Positions 34,220 to 44,001 of a stretch of DNA of 64,000 bases are shown here, piece after piece (position 1 is the stretch's first letter; each line of letters begins with the position of its first letter). This DNA is from Siminovitchia sediminis (GTDB lineage: Bacteria > Bacillota > Bacilli > Bacillales > Bacillaceae_C). The translations under genes were made by a program, and so were the position numbers. Where the stretch lies: contig NZ_JBHUEO010000037.1 in assembly GCF_042680885.1 (NCBI RefSeq), positions 1 to 64,000 on the forward strand, written 5' to 3'. The notes under the pieces are model-generated. The model had not been told where the DNA came from. It saw only the letters and a program-made list of their open reading frames with translations, and did not search any database.

Positions 34220-35197
34220 TTACGTGCTGGCAATCCGGCTCAAATCTCTCCCGATCAGTGCGTAGAGTATTTCTGCGACAGTATCTGTATCGTGGCGAAT
34301 AAACCCTTGTTCAATCGTTGCAATCCGGTCCTGTACAACTTCCATTCCCAAGGCTATTAACTGATCTACATCAAAATAGACCGGAATGGCCATTTCTTTT
34401 TCGTACCGATGCTGGAGAGCGGGCGGGATCTCCTTGTTATTCACGATAATCGTATCAATGAAAGAGCAACCCATATGTTCGTACAAAGCCTTCACATGCC
34501 TGCTGGCCGTAAATCCCGTAGTTTCCCCCGGCTGTGTCATCAAATTGCAAATATATACTTTCTTCGCCTTTGCATTGCAAACTTCCTCCCCCAGCCCCGG
34601 TACAAGCAAGTTAGGAAGGATGCTCGTATAAAGACTGCCGGGTCCGACGACAATTAAATCGGCTTCCTGGATTGACTGAATGGTCTCAGGCAAAGGCTTA
34701 ATGACTTCGGGCGTCAGAAAAACACGCTTGATTTCTTTCCCGGACTCGGGGATTTTTGACTCTCCGGAAACAATTGTCCCGTCCATCATCTCCGCATGCA
34801 GAACAACACTTTGATTAGCAGCGGGAAGCACTTTTCCATGCACATTAAGGACACGACTCATTTCTTTGACAGCCTGCACGAAATCTCCAGTGATGGACGT
34901 CAATGCTGCAATGATCAAATTTCCCAATGAATGGCCGGAAAGCTCATTGGCAGTATTAAAACGATGCTGAAACATCTCAATAATCATCGGTTCAGCATCA
35001 GATAAAGCTGCGATGACATTTCTAACGTCACCCGGCGGCGGAATGGAAAGTTCAGACCTTAATCGTCCGGAGCTTCCACCATCATCAGCTACAGTCACAA
35101 TGGCCGTGATATCAACCGGATAATTTTTCAGGCCTCTCAGTAAGACAGGCAACCCGGTCCCTCCGCCAATGACAACAATTTTGGGTAAAGCCGTCAT
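34220..35197 (-). CDS. yvcK: Gluconeogenesis/cell-shape factor YvcK
   Basis: 325 residues of the CofD/YvcK family: KIVVIGGGTGLPVLLRGLKN at the start is the nucleotide-binding glycine loop, followed by VADDGGSSGRLR and GHSLGNLIIAAL. In B. subtilis YvcK is needed on gluconeogenic carbon sources and for cell shape. It overlaps rapZ by four bases (coupled) and lies 23 bp ahead of whiA. Assignment is sure. Confidence 0.95.
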   Translation of the reverse strand: MTALPKIVVIGGGTGLPVLLRGLKNYPVDITAIVTVADDGGSSGRLRSELSIPPPGDVRNVIAALSDAEPMIIEMFQHRFNTANELSGHSLGNLIIAALTSITGDFVQAVKEMSRVLNVHGKVLPAANQSVVLHAEMMDGTIVSGESKIPESGKEIKRVFLTPEVIKPLPETIQSIQEADLIVVGPGSLYTSILPNLLVPGLGEEVCNAKAKKVYICNLMTQPGETTGFTASRHVKALYEHMGCSFIDTIIVNNKEIPPALQHRYEKEMAIPVYFDVDQLIALGMEVVQDRIATIEQGFIRHDTDTVAEILYALIGRDLSRIAST

Positions 35198-36087
35198 GTG
35201 GCAAGTTCCTTTCTCTTTTGGATATCACGGTGTGTCATCCGGATATGATAGTCATTTTCAAAATATTGGCCGATATATTCCGACAATGCTACAGAACGGT
35301 GCTGTCCGCCTGTACAGCCGATAGCAATGACCAGCTGGCTTTTGCCTTCCCGCTTGTAATGAGGAAGCATAAATTCCAGTAAATCTGTTACTTTCGCAAG
35401 AAACTTCTGAGTGTCATTCCATTTAAGAACGTAGCTGGCCACCTCATCGTCGAGCCCCGTCTTTGGTTTCATATGTTCAATATAATGCGGATTCGGCAAA
35501 AATCTCACATCAAATACCAAATCAGCATCAATCGGAAGCCCATGTTTAAAGCCAAATGACATGACATTCACCATAAAAGTTGCCTGTCTGTTTGCGGAAA
35601 ATTCGGTGAGGATCCGTTCACGCAATTCCTTCGGCTTCATTTCGGATGTATTATAGATATACTGTGCCCGCCCCTTCAGCTCTTCCAATAACTCACGCTC
35701 CTGCCTGATGCCTTCAAGCGGAAGCCCCAGGGGAGCGAGCGGATGGGACCGCCGTGTTTCTTTATATCTACGGACAAGGACAGCATCATCAGCATCCAAG
35801 AATAAGACCTGCGGGGTTACCCATTTGGAATCGGATAATTCATCGATGACACGAAGCAATGTATCGAAGAACTCCCGGCCGCGCAAATCCATGACTAGCG
35901 CCACCTTATTCATCTTATTACCGGATTCCTTCATCAATTCCAGAAATTTGGGCATCAATGCCGGCGGCAAATTATCTACGCAGAAAAAACCTAAATCTTC
36001 AAAGCTGTGTATGGCTACCGTTTTTCCCGCACCTGACATGCCCGTTATGATGACTAATTGAATATCTTCCATAGATCCGTTATTCAT
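35194..36087 (-). CDS. rapZ: RNase adapter / nucleotide-binding protein RapZ (YvcJ)
   Basis: About 297 residues. Walker A VIITGMSGAGKTVAIHSFED lies near the start, and the GCTGGQHRSV loop of the C-terminal domain is present. RapZ/YvcJ hydrolyses nucleotides and has a regulatory role in envelope precursor control. Start taken as the ATG at 36087 behind GAGGATGAG; the open frame continues 18 codons upstream without a ribosome site. It starts the rapZ-yvcK-whiA-crh operon. The Nudix gene yvcI, which usually precedes it, is not present. Confidence 0.93.
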   Translation of the reverse strand: MNNGSMEDIQLVIITGMSGAGKTVAIHSFEDLGFFCVDNLPPALMPKFLELMKESGNKMNKVALVMDLRGREFFDTLLRVIDELSDSKWVTPQVLFLDADDAVLVRRYKETRRSHPLAPLGLPLEGIRQERELLEELKGRAQYIYNTSEMKPKELRERILTEFSANRQATFMVNVMSFGFKHGLPIDADLVFDVRFLPNPHYIEHMKPKTGLDDEVASYVLKWNDTQKFLAKVTDLLEFMLPHYKREGKSQLVIAIGCTGGQHRSVALSEYIGQYFENDYHIRMTHRDIQKRKELAT

Positions 36088-36141
36088 GGATCTCATCCTC
36101 TCTATAATAAAAAACAGGGGTTTAACATATGTATATGCCAA

Positions 36142-36660
36142 ACAGCTTGGGCGCTCCTCGTTATTATGCGTAATTTTACAAGATACTTGTAAAATAAGGC
36201 GCTCTCCTACATAATTATACTATTTTCCTTCAAAGAAAGACAGCATCACTGGAAAGATTCACGATAATTTCAAATGGAAAAGCTGATAGTATTCGTACAG
36301 AAGGGATCTCTAGTATAAGTGACCGAAGTCATCCGTTTATTCGACAAAAATAACGGTTGCATTCAAATTTACAATGTCTTTTAACCTCGGACTGTAAAAG
36401 AACCAGTGTCAACGCTTATGCCGGCTGCTTCCGTAACGGGAGCAATCTCCCATGCAGCCTTGTTTCATTGGTGGCACCTGTTTAAACCATGACTATGCGG
36501 ATCCGAAAAGATTGAGGAACTTCCGGCGGTGCCTGTGTCTTCCATCTTCCAATCGCCGGGAATAAGGGTGAACGAACCGCAGATCAGACAGGAACTGTTT
36601 TCTCTAATTCATTAATGTCTGCACATCGTCCATCTTGTAAAACGGTGCTGTTTTTCTTCT
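36142..36660 (-). other. Gene-free stretch between rapZ and trxB
   Basis: About 520 bp with no supported gene. It contains a perfect 10-bp dyad with 3-nt loop (ATTTTACAAG, arms at 36173-36182 and 36186-36195) near the rapZ start, a TATAAT-like element just beyond it, and a nested hairpin at 36423-36459 (GGCTGC...GCAGCC enclosing GGGAG...CTCCC). The yvcI gene normally found here is missing and no remnant was recognised. Confidence 0.5.
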
Positions 36661-36666
36661 TCAAGC

Positions 36667-36693
36667 AAAAAAAGCACAGGATTTCTCCTGTGC
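36667..36693 (-). terminator. trxB terminator
   Basis: On the minus strand GCACAGGA and TCCTGTGC arms around a GAAA loop, with T7 after. It lies about 110 bp past the trxB stop. Confidence 0.85.
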
Positions 36694-36800
36694 ATCCAAA
36701 AGGGATATTGTATAAAAAGGGGGTCAATATCTCATTTATTAATATACACTCTTTTCATTTCAGCACTGTTACAAACAGATTAAATGGGCGTTACGCGTAA

Positions 36801-37754
36801 TTATTTATTTGCAAGCTCTTTGTCTTTCAGGCTTTCAATATAAATTTGGGCACTTTGCGCAGCAATGCCTCCATCGCCTGTAGCCGTCACAATCTGTCTT
36901 AACAGTTTGTCACGAACGTCTCCGGCAGCAAAAATGCCCGGGACTCGGGTTGCCATATTTTCGTCTGTTTCAATATACCCGGCTTCGTTCGTAATGCCAA
37001 GGTTTTCCACTGCATGCGTCAATGGATTCATTCCGATGTATACAAACATTCCGTCTGCCTTAAATTCTCTTTCCGAACCGTCTTTTGTAGAAACAAGAGT
37101 GACAGAACTTAATTTACCGTCTTCTCCGTTTACTTGTTTCACCGTGTAGTTCCAAAGAAAATCAATTTTTTCGTTAGCAAACGCACGGTCTTGAAGGATT
37201 TTTTGAGCCCTGAGCTCATCCCGGCGGTGAATGATTGTTACTTTGGATGCAAAGCGCGTCAGATAGGCGCCCTCCTCCACAGCCGAATCACCGCCTCCGA
37301 TAACGACAAGTTCCCTTTCTTTAAAGAAAGCACCGTCACATACAGCACAATAAGATACACCGCGCCCGGTATATTCTTCTTCTCCGGGAACGCCTAGTTT
37401 TTTGTATTCAGCACCTGTTGCCACAATCACAGCATAAGCCTTATACTCTTTATCGCCTGCTTTAACGATTTTATAAGGATCCCCATCGACGATTTCTTTA
37501 ATATCTCCATACGCGTATTCGGCACCGAATTTTTTGGCATGGTCGAACATTTTAGTTGCCAAATCCGGTCCTAAAATATGGTCAAATCCAGGATAGTTTT
37601 CCACATCCGCCGTATCGGACATCTGTCCGCCCGGGACACCGCGCTCAATCATAAGGGTAGACAAATTAGCCCGCGCTGTGTAAACAGCTGCCGTCATTCC
37701 AGCTGGACCTGCTCCTGCAATAATCACATCATAAATTTTATCTTCTGCCATCAT
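36801..37754 (-). CDS. trxB: Thioredoxin reductase
   Basis: About 316 residues. FAD-binding GAGPAGMTAAVYTARAN at the start, redox-active CAVC (in VSYCAVCDGAFF near residue 135), NADPH-binding VIGGGDSAVEEGAYL and the C-terminal FAAGDVRDK are all present. It reduces thioredoxin with NADPH. Two ATGs lie in tandem behind AAAGGAG; either could be used. A terminator follows. Confidence 0.97.
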   Translation of the reverse strand: MMAEDKIYDVIIAGAGPAGMTAAVYTARANLSTLMIERGVPGGQMSDTADVENYPGFDHILGPDLATKMFDHAKKFGAEYAYGDIKEIVDGDPYKIVKAGDKEYKAYAVIVATGAEYKKLGVPGEEEYTGRGVSYCAVCDGAFFKERELVVIGGGDSAVEEGAYLTRFASKVTIIHRRDELRAQKILQDRAFANEKIDFLWNYTVKQVNGEDGKLSSVTLVSTKDGSEREFKADGMFVYIGMNPLTHAVENLGITNEAGYIETDENMATRVPGIFAAGDVRDKLLRQIVTATGDGGIAAQSAQIYIESLKDKELANK

Positions 37755-37900
37755 TCTACACTCCTTTGGATATTAAAAAGGGTTGTTGTTCTTGATAAGT
37801 TTCCCCTAATGAAGAACGATTTTTACATTAAAATATTTTTAATTAATTCCCTTGATCATATCGTATTAAAGTATTTGTCATACGTCCAAACATATGCTCA

Positions 37901-39412
37901 TTAAAGATAAAGTTCTATTTTTGTGATATATTTTCTTAATGTGGCAGGAGAAATTCCATATTTTTTTGCCAGATCCCTCTGGGTTTGATGGCGGCCGCTT
38001 TCCTTGCCCCATACGTATTCAACAGCCGCTGCAAAGGCGGGAGGATTGGCAAATTTTCCGCCGGTCTCCACCATCTTCTGAAAAAAAGAAAACCATATCT
38101 TCAGAAGTGCAAAAGCTTTGTCAGGGGCATCTCCGTGTTTTTCAAACAAGACAGCCGCAGTCTCATGCGCTTTATCCATCTTCATCTTGGCATGAATGGA
38201 TTGACGTTTTTCCACCTGCAAGATCGTCGCTAAATATAATTTTTCGGGATAGGAAAATTCCTCAATCGACTTAAATGACGGATGGGTCAGCAGCGCCGAT
38301 TTTCTGTCCGAAACCGAAATGAAAAAGATTGCAATGAGCCGCTCCGGAATGTCCTCGCTTCGAAGTAATTTCATAAGAGCCGTATCCCCGTTTCGAGTCA
38401 GCTCATCTTCCTCCAGCGCTTCATTCCATGGTTCTGATCCGGCTTTATCAGGTTCCAGGGTAACCAATTGATCCCATGCGGATTTGGCAAATTTTTCATT
38501 CCCTGTAAAATGAGCTGATTTCGCGAGCCAGTAATAAAATCCTGCATTGCCGGGATATCCTGATTTATGGAGCTGCCTCAGCATGAAATAGGCCTGTTCA
38601 TATTGCTTTGTCAAAGCAAAAGTGGCACCGAGTTTATAGCGATGCTCAGGGATCATCGGTTCAACCTTTTTCAGCTGATTCAGAAGGAGTTCCAGCTCCT
38701 CAAATTGCTGCTCATAGTAATAAAATACAGCCAAATTACATAAGGCATGAAGGTTGCCCGAATTATGTGAAATTACTTTTTCCGTCAGGGAGAAAGCTTT
38801 TCCCGTCTCTCCTTCGTAAAAATAGGCCAATGCCAAATTATTATATGCAGGCCAAAAGTCAGGATAAGCCCGGATCATTTTCTCCAATATGTTAACCGCT
38901 TCCGCATAATTGCCGCCTTCAAGCAGGGATTTGGACTCTTCCTGCATATAAAGAAGCTCCTCTTGCTCTTTTAGGGCCGAAAGATTATCATCTTCATTAA
39001 TTCCGATCCATTCAATCAGCTCGTTGGCTTCGTTTGCGAATTCACCGATTCCGTCTTTTTCCAAATATAACTTCGCGTACCGGTATGCCTCCGTGTACAT
39101 CCCCATATGGGCATAGTTATTCGCTAAAAAGTAATAGCATTCTGTCATCCGTTCATCCAGCTCATTCAATATCATGTGCAGCAGCTTATTTGAGGTTTGA
39201 TAATCACCTGTTTCTGTGTGCACAAGAGCCAGCTGGCAGGCAATCATAGGCTCCAACGGTTCCAGCTCTAGTGCCCGCTGCAAATATTTTTTTGCATTTA
39301 TAAAGTCGAAACGGTCATATGACTGGAGACCCTTATGAAAATAGTAATCTCCTGTCGGCAAGAAATGATAAATTTTTGCCCGCTCTTTTCTCTTTTTCGG
39401 GTATCTGGACAT
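37901..39412 (-). CDS. yvcD: TPR-repeat protein with C-terminal HTH (YvcD-like)
   Basis: About 503 residues. Repeated TPR helices run from about residue 15 to 330 (for example DYYFHKGLQSYDRFDFINAK and PAYNNLALAYFYEGETGKAF). The C-terminus ends in a helix-turn-helix-like RDLAKKYGISPATLRKYITK. The position after trxB matches yvcD of B. subtilis, whose function is unknown. I choose the ATG at 39412 with GGAGG; 25 codons upstream are open but without a ribosome site. A regulatory role through protein contacts and DNA is plausible. Confidence 0.85.
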   Translation of the reverse strand: MSRYPKKRKERAKIYHFLPTGDYYFHKGLQSYDRFDFINAKKYLQRALELEPLEPMIACQLALVHTETGDYQTSNKLLHMILNELDERMTECYYFLANNYAHMGMYTEAYRYAKLYLEKDGIGEFANEANELIEWIGINEDDNLSALKEQEELLYMQEESKSLLEGGNYAEAVNILEKMIRAYPDFWPAYNNLALAYFYEGETGKAFSLTEKVISHNSGNLHALCNLAVFYYYEQQFEELELLLNQLKKVEPMIPEHRYKLGATFALTKQYEQAYFMLRQLHKSGYPGNAGFYYWLAKSAHFTGNEKFAKSAWDQLVTLEPDKAGSEPWNEALEEDELTRNGDTALMKLLRSEDIPERLIAIFFISVSDRKSALLTHPSFKSIEEFSYPEKLYLATILQVEKRQSIHAKMKMDKAHETAAVLFEKHGDAPDKAFALLKIWFSFFQKMVETGGKFANPPAFAAAVEYVWGKESGRHQTQRDLAKKYGISPATLRKYITKIELYL

Positions 39413-39689
39413 CGTATTTCCTCCGTTACTATCGTCCTGTGTCGCTTTTTGTAGTATAACATACAAATTTACCGGTTTGTACGTCAAAAAACGAATCTAT
39501 CAAATTCATACGCAAAAGAGAAGCATAAAAGAACGGATGACTTATCATTTAACCGTTATCCTCCTAATTAAAACATGAAAAGGTTCTCCAACTGTTCCTC
39601 CATAGCCCAAACTGGAACCGATACATCCGGTCGCACGCTCCGATTTTTTTAGAAACCTGTTCTCCTGAGATAGAGAATTTGTCCATATG

Positions 39690-39723
39690 AAAAAGGCTAT
39701 CCTGTATCGGACAAGATAACCTT
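39690..39723 (-). terminator. Terminator after yvoF
   Basis: AAGGTTATC and GATAGCCTT arms on the minus strand around a 13-nt loop, followed by TTT-rich sequence. It ends the hprK-lgt-yvoD-ppaX-yvoF operon. Confidence 0.7.
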
Positions 39724-39816
39724 TGTTTTGCGGCTATTTTATTTTACAAATACACATTCAAATCTGCAGTAAAAGTCTTGAGAAGTCTCCCTGTACAAGA
39801 CCTGCTATACTCACTT

Positions 39817-40341
39817 TTAGCCATGAAACGGATCGGCTTGACGCCGTTTATCCATTTCTTCTTTTGTATATATGATTTTCATCGGATTGCCGCCAACGAA
39901 CGAGCCCGCCGGGACATCTTTATGGACGAGTGTTGCTGCGGAAACAACCGCCCCGTCTCCTATGGTCACACCGGGCAGGATGGTAGAATTGGCTCCGACT
40001 AATACCTGATTTCCGATGACAACCGGACCAAGTCTGTACTCATCAATTAAATATTCATGAGCAAGAATGGTGGTATTATAACCAATCACCGTATTACGCC
40101 CGACAGATATTTTTTCAGGAAACATGATATCCGGCATAACCATCAGTGCAAACGAAGTTTTCTCTCCCACTGACATATTCAGAAAAGTGCGGTACATCCA
40201 ATTTTTCATTGCCAAAAAAGGGGTGTACCTGGCAGCCTGGATCACCACAAAGTTACGTACTACTTTCCAAAACGGAACCGTTTTATAAATGTGCCATAAA
40301 GAGTTGGCACCTTTTACCGGAAAGCGTTCCGTATTTCTCAT
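39817..40341 (-). CDS. yvoF: Left-handed beta-helix acyltransferase YvoF
   Basis: 174 residues. The C-terminal two thirds are hexapeptide repeats (VIGYNTTILAHEYLID, VIGNQVLVGANSTILPGVTI, GDGAVVSAATLVHKDVPAGS) of the trimeric LbH acetyltransferase fold. The N-terminal part is helical and basic. It overlaps ppaX by four bases, as in B. subtilis. The acceptor substrate is unknown; a cell-envelope role is possible. Confidence 0.88.
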   Translation of the reverse strand: MRNTERFPVKGANSLWHIYKTVPFWKVVRNFVVIQAARYTPFLAMKNWMYRTFLNMSVGEKTSFALMVMPDIMFPEKISVGRNTVIGYNTTILAHEYLIDEYRLGPVVIGNQVLVGANSTILPGVTIGDGAVVSAATLVHKDVPAGSFVGGNPMKIIYTKEEMDKRRQADPFHG

Positions 40342-40991
40342 TGGATGCCCACTCCGACAATATCGAGTAAATCAGGCATGGTTTCCAGCATATAATCCGG
40401 ATTATATTGTTTTAAGTAATCAGCGCCTTTGACAGACCAGGAAACACCGCAAGTATACGTTCCGGCATTTTTTCCGCCTAAAATGTCATGGTAGTTATCA
40501 CCGATCATGAGCGCTTCTTCCGGCCTGGATCCGAGCGCTGCCAAAGCTTTGTTAAGAGGTTCAGGATCAGGTTTTGCCTTTTCCACATCGTCCAGCGCTA
40601 TCACAACATTGAAAAATTCATCCAAGTTGGCCAAAGCAAGCCCTTTTAACACAGTATTCCGCATCTTTGTCGAAACGATGGCCATGCGAAATCCATTTTC
40701 ATGCAGGGTACGGATGGTTTCATATACTCCTTCAAACTCGCGGACGAGCAAATCATGGTTTTCCATGTTGAATTTGCGATACATTCTCACCATGTCCCCG
40801 GCATGTTCCGGATCCACACTGGCAAAAGCATCATAAAGCGTCGGGCCCAAAAACGGGAGGACGTCCTCCCTCTTGAATCTTCCAGGATAATATTTATCAA
40901 AAACATGTAAATAGGAGGTAATGATCAATTCATTGGTATCCAGTAAGGTTCCATCCAAATCAAACAACAGTGTATGAATATGATGATCCAT
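40338..40991 (-). CDS. ppaX: Pyrophosphatase PpaX (HPr-P phosphatase partner)
   Basis: 217 residues of the HAD superfamily. The motifs are visible: FDLDGTLLDTNE (nucleophile Asp), IVSTK (Ser/Thr), KPDPEPL (Lys) and GDNYHDI (Asp pair). In B. subtilis PpaX hydrolyses the pyrophosphate formed when HprK/P dephosphorylates HPr-Ser-P, hence its operon link to hprK. It overlaps yvoF and abuts yvoD. Confidence 0.95.
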   Translation of the reverse strand: MDHHIHTLLFDLDGTLLDTNELIITSYLHVFDKYYPGRFKREDVLPFLGPTLYDAFASVDPEHAGDMVRMYRKFNMENHDLLVREFEGVYETIRTLHENGFRMAIVSTKMRNTVLKGLALANLDEFFNVVIALDDVEKAKPDPEPLNKALAALGSRPEEALMIGDNYHDILGGKNAGTYTCGVSWSVKGADYLKQYNPDYMLETMPDLLDIVGVGIQ

Positions 40992-41929
40992 TATACAACT
41001 TTCCCTTCTTTAGCAGACTCTGCCTGTTTCCAGATGCCTGCTGCCATCCATGTCAGCAGGACAGCAGTAACCACCCGGATGAGTAACAGAGGCAATACAG
41101 GTATTCCAAGCGGGATAAAAATTAAAGTATCCTCGACCACCGCATGGCAAGCAACCAAGAAAATAAAAGCAAGCGTGACATCTTTTTTGCTTACGCCATC
41201 TTCTTTGATCGCCTGAATCATGACGCCGGCACCGTAGGCAAGACCGAATACGAGACCTGAAGCCATGGTCGTTGATGTATTCTCTTTCATTCCAAGCAAG
41301 CGTGTAAACGGGGAAACCCAGCGTGAAAAGACATTCAGCCATTTAAAGTCTCTAAGGAGCCGGATTCCGATCATAAGCGGGATAACAATGACGGCAAGCT
41401 GAACAACTCCCAGAAAAGCTTTTTTGAGTGCAAGCAGAAGGATCGCAGCGGCCCCTGCTGCCGGTTCTTCCTGCACCGGGACCATCCCGTATTGGGCTAA
41501 CTCCTGTCCGCCGCTCCAAACCAGATGGATGGTCACAGCAGCCAGAACAGCCAATCCAAGGCGCACAGCCAAAATCAGCCAGATGGGAATCCCCACCTTC
41601 ATGGCAACAGATGACTCAATCAGCAAATTATGTGAAAAAGACAACATGACAGCAATGATAAAGACTTCTTTGACCGTGAGTTCAAGGGACATGATGCCGG
41701 CAATTCCTGCATACAAGTTTAAGAAATTCCCCAAGACAAGTGGAATAGCGGCATCCCCGGGGAGTCCAATCAGTTTCATCAATGGTTCAACCTGACGGAT
41801 CAACCACGGCAAAAACGGGGTGTGCTGGAGCAGAACGACAAATAAGGTAATCGGAAAAATGACCTTTCCAAGCATCCAGGTGGTTTGGACACCATGAATG
41901 GCCCCACGTTTAATAGAATGTAGTACCAT
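40991..41929 (-). CDS. yvoD: Nucleoside-recognition-domain membrane protein YvoD
   Basis: About 312 residues with 8 to 9 hydrophobic segments and two Gate/nucleoside-recognition-like domains (LGNFLNLYAGIAGIMSLELT and LVFGLAYGAGVMIQAIK). Such proteins are integral membrane proteins related to SpmA/SpmB; the transported or sensed substrate is unknown. Start set at the ATG 41929 with GGAGAG; the frame is open to 41953. Same operon as lgt and ppaX. Confidence 0.85.
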   Translation of the reverse strand: MVLHSIKRGAIHGVQTTWMLGKVIFPITLFVVLLQHTPFLPWLIRQVEPLMKLIGLPGDAAIPLVLGNFLNLYAGIAGIMSLELTVKEVFIIAVMLSFSHNLLIESSVAMKVGIPIWLILAVRLGLAVLAAVTIHLVWSGGQELAQYGMVPVQEEPAAGAAAILLLALKKAFLGVVQLAVIVIPLMIGIRLLRDFKWLNVFSRWVSPFTRLLGMKENTSTTMASGLVFGLAYGAGVMIQAIKEDGVSKKDVTLAFIFLVACHAVVEDTLIFIPLGIPVLPLLLIRVVTAVLLTWMAAGIWKQAESAKEGKVV

Positions 41930-41956
41930 TTCATTCTCTCCATATCTGTTCATTGA

Positions 41957-42766
41957 TCATTCATAATAGCGGGCATTGGCCAGCCCGGCTTTTCTTCGAT
42001 ATACCCACAGAGCGGCAGCTGCAGCAATCAGAACAAGAGAGATTACCTGCGCGATTCTTAGCGTATCTGTCAACATCAAACTGTCCGTCCTCATGCCTTC
42101 TACAAAAAACCGTCCGATTGAATAGTAAATGACGTATGACAAAAACAGTTCTCCGCGCCGCAGATTGACTTTTCTTAACAGGAGAAGAATCGCAAACCCG
42201 ACTAAATTCCAAATGGATTCATATAAAAAGGTCGGATGATGATAGATCCCATTAATATACATCTGGTCAATAATAAATTCAGGGATCAGTAAATTTTCCA
42301 GAAACTCCCGGCTTACTGCCCCTCCGTATGCTTCCTGGTTGATAAAATTTCCCCAGCGGCCGATGGCCTGCCCAAGGATAATGCTCGGGGCGGCAATGTC
42401 AGCAATTTTCCAAAATGAAATATTTTTATATTTGGCGAAGACAATGGCGGTTGCGACCGCTCCGATCAGGGCTCCATGAATCGCAATGCCGCCTTCCCAA
42501 ACTCTGATGATATCTTCGGGATGCTGCGAGTAATAATCCCACTGGAAGATGACGTAATAAATACGGGCGCTAACAATAGATATAGGGATTGCCCATATGA
42601 GGAGGTCGGGGAAAGTATCTTTATGCAGTTGATGTTTTTTCCCTTCCCTCATCGCGATCAAAAGCGCAAGCGCGATTCCAAGGCCGATAATAATTCCATA
42701 CCAATGGACCGTAAAGGGACCTGCTTGAAAGGCGATGGGATCGAGCGGCTGAATATCCGGATCCAT
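41957..42766 (-). CDS. lgt: Prolipoprotein diacylglyceryl transferase
   Basis: 269 residues with seven membrane helices. The Lgt signature GRWGNFINQEAYGG and the catalytic His in GGIAIHGALIGA are intact, as is the loop RTDSLMLTDTLRIAQ. It transfers diacylglycerol from phosphatidylglycerol to the lipobox Cys of prelipoproteins. The ICE lipoprotein at 14509 would be one client. Sits between hprK and yvoD. Confidence 0.97.
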   Translation of the reverse strand: MDPDIQPLDPIAFQAGPFTVHWYGIIIGLGIALALLIAMREGKKHQLHKDTFPDLLIWAIPISIVSARIYYVIFQWDYYSQHPEDIIRVWEGGIAIHGALIGAVATAIVFAKYKNISFWKIADIAAPSIILGQAIGRWGNFINQEAYGGAVSREFLENLLIPEFIIDQMYINGIYHHPTFLYESIWNLVGFAILLLLRKVNLRRGELFLSYVIYYSIGRFFVEGMRTDSLMLTDTLRIAQVISLVLIAAAAALWVYRRKAGLANARYYE

Positions 42767-42799
42767 AACTTCAACTCCAATAGTCTAGATTTTTCTGCC

Positions 42800-43738
42800 T
42801 CAGTCGAACTGGGCTTTTTCTTCTTCGGTCATGATGTCAGACAGCCTGTCAGCAAACTGCTTGGCTGCATTCATCCCCATCCGCTTCAACCGGAAATTCA
42901 TGGCGGCCACCTCAATAATGACAGCTAAATTTCTTCCGGGGCGAACAGGAATCGTCAACTTTGTAATCTCAGTATCAAATATTTTAATGGTCTCTTCATC
43001 AAGCCCCAGTCTATCATATTGCTTCTCTCCATCCCAAAATTCAAGATGGATCGTCAAAGTGATTCTTTTATGAGGACGAACAGCACCTGCACCGAACAAA
43101 GTCATTACATTGATAATGCCAAGACCTCTGATTTCCAAAAGATGCTCCAACAGCGGAGGGGGGGTCCCTACAAGTCTGTCCATATCGACCTGACGGATTT
43201 CCACACAATCATCTGCCACAAGCCTGTGGCCTCTTTCAATCAGCGCAAGCGCCGTTTCACTTTTTCCTACACCGCTTTGACCTGTGATCAGCACGCCCAC
43301 TCCGAAAATCTCAACCAGGACTCCATGAACCGCTGTGGTGGGAGCCAATTTATTTTCTAAAAAGTAAGTAAGCCTGCTGGAAAAACCCGTAGTTTTCATC
43401 GGTGTCCGCAAGACTGGCACGGAATGCTGTTCAGACACTTCAATTAATTCTTCAGGTACTTCCATGCCCCCCGTTACAATAATACAAGGTGTTGCATCCG
43501 TACAAAGCTGTTTCATTCTATATTTTCTTTCCCCAGCCATGAGCATTTCTGTAAACTTGACTTCGGTCCTCCCCAATAACTGTACGCGCTCAGCCGGATA
43601 ATAATGAAAAAATCCGGCAATTTCTAATCCGGGCCGGGAAATATCACTCGTCGTGATCGGTCTGTGAATTCCTTCCTCGCCACTGACCAGTTCCAAATTG
43701 AACTCCTTGATGATATCTTCCGTACGAACTTTTGCCAT
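42800..43738 (-). CDS. hprK: HPr kinase/phosphorylase
   Basis: About 312 residues. The N-terminal domain is followed by the kinase core with Walker A ITGQSGVGKSETALALIERG near residue 150 and the K3 signature region EIRGLGIINVMTLFGAGAVR. HprK/P phosphorylates Ser46 of HPr and Crh and removes it again with phosphate. First gene of the hprK-lgt-yvoD-ppaX-yvoF operon. ATG at 43738 with GGGAGGG. Assignment sure. Confidence 0.97.
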   Translation of the reverse strand: MAKVRTEDIIKEFNLELVSGEEGIHRPITTSDISRPGLEIAGFFHYYPAERVQLLGRTEVKFTEMLMAGERKYRMKQLCTDATPCIIVTGGMEVPEELIEVSEQHSVPVLRTPMKTTGFSSRLTYFLENKLAPTTAVHGVLVEIFGVGVLITGQSGVGKSETALALIERGHRLVADDCVEIRQVDMDRLVGTPPPLLEHLLEIRGLGIINVMTLFGAGAVRPHKRITLTIHLEFWDGEKQYDRLGLDEETIKIFDTEITKLTIPVRPGRNLAVIIEVAAMNFRLKRMGMNAAKQFADRLSDIMTEEEKAQFD

Positions 43739-44001
43739 CAGAATCCCTCCCTTATCCAAAGCTCCTGATGTGAAAATTCTGATTCTCCATCAAAAAACTG
43801 TACCTTGTCTATTTTAGCACTATCTGCCCAGGAAACTCTACCTTTCGAAATTTTTTATGGAAAAAGACCACAGGAGAAGACTTGCGGACGGGACCACAGA
43901 TGAGAAGGAAAACTGCACCTAATACCTATGCATAATTTCCCAAAAAGAGGCAGAGCTTTGGACAGGCAGCTGGAACGCTGGGCGAGAGAAAGCTTTTATA
44001 A

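Noticed and set aside
34220..36087. Possible fusion of yvcK and rapZ
   Set aside because: The four-base overlap is the ordinary operon arrangement of separate proteins.
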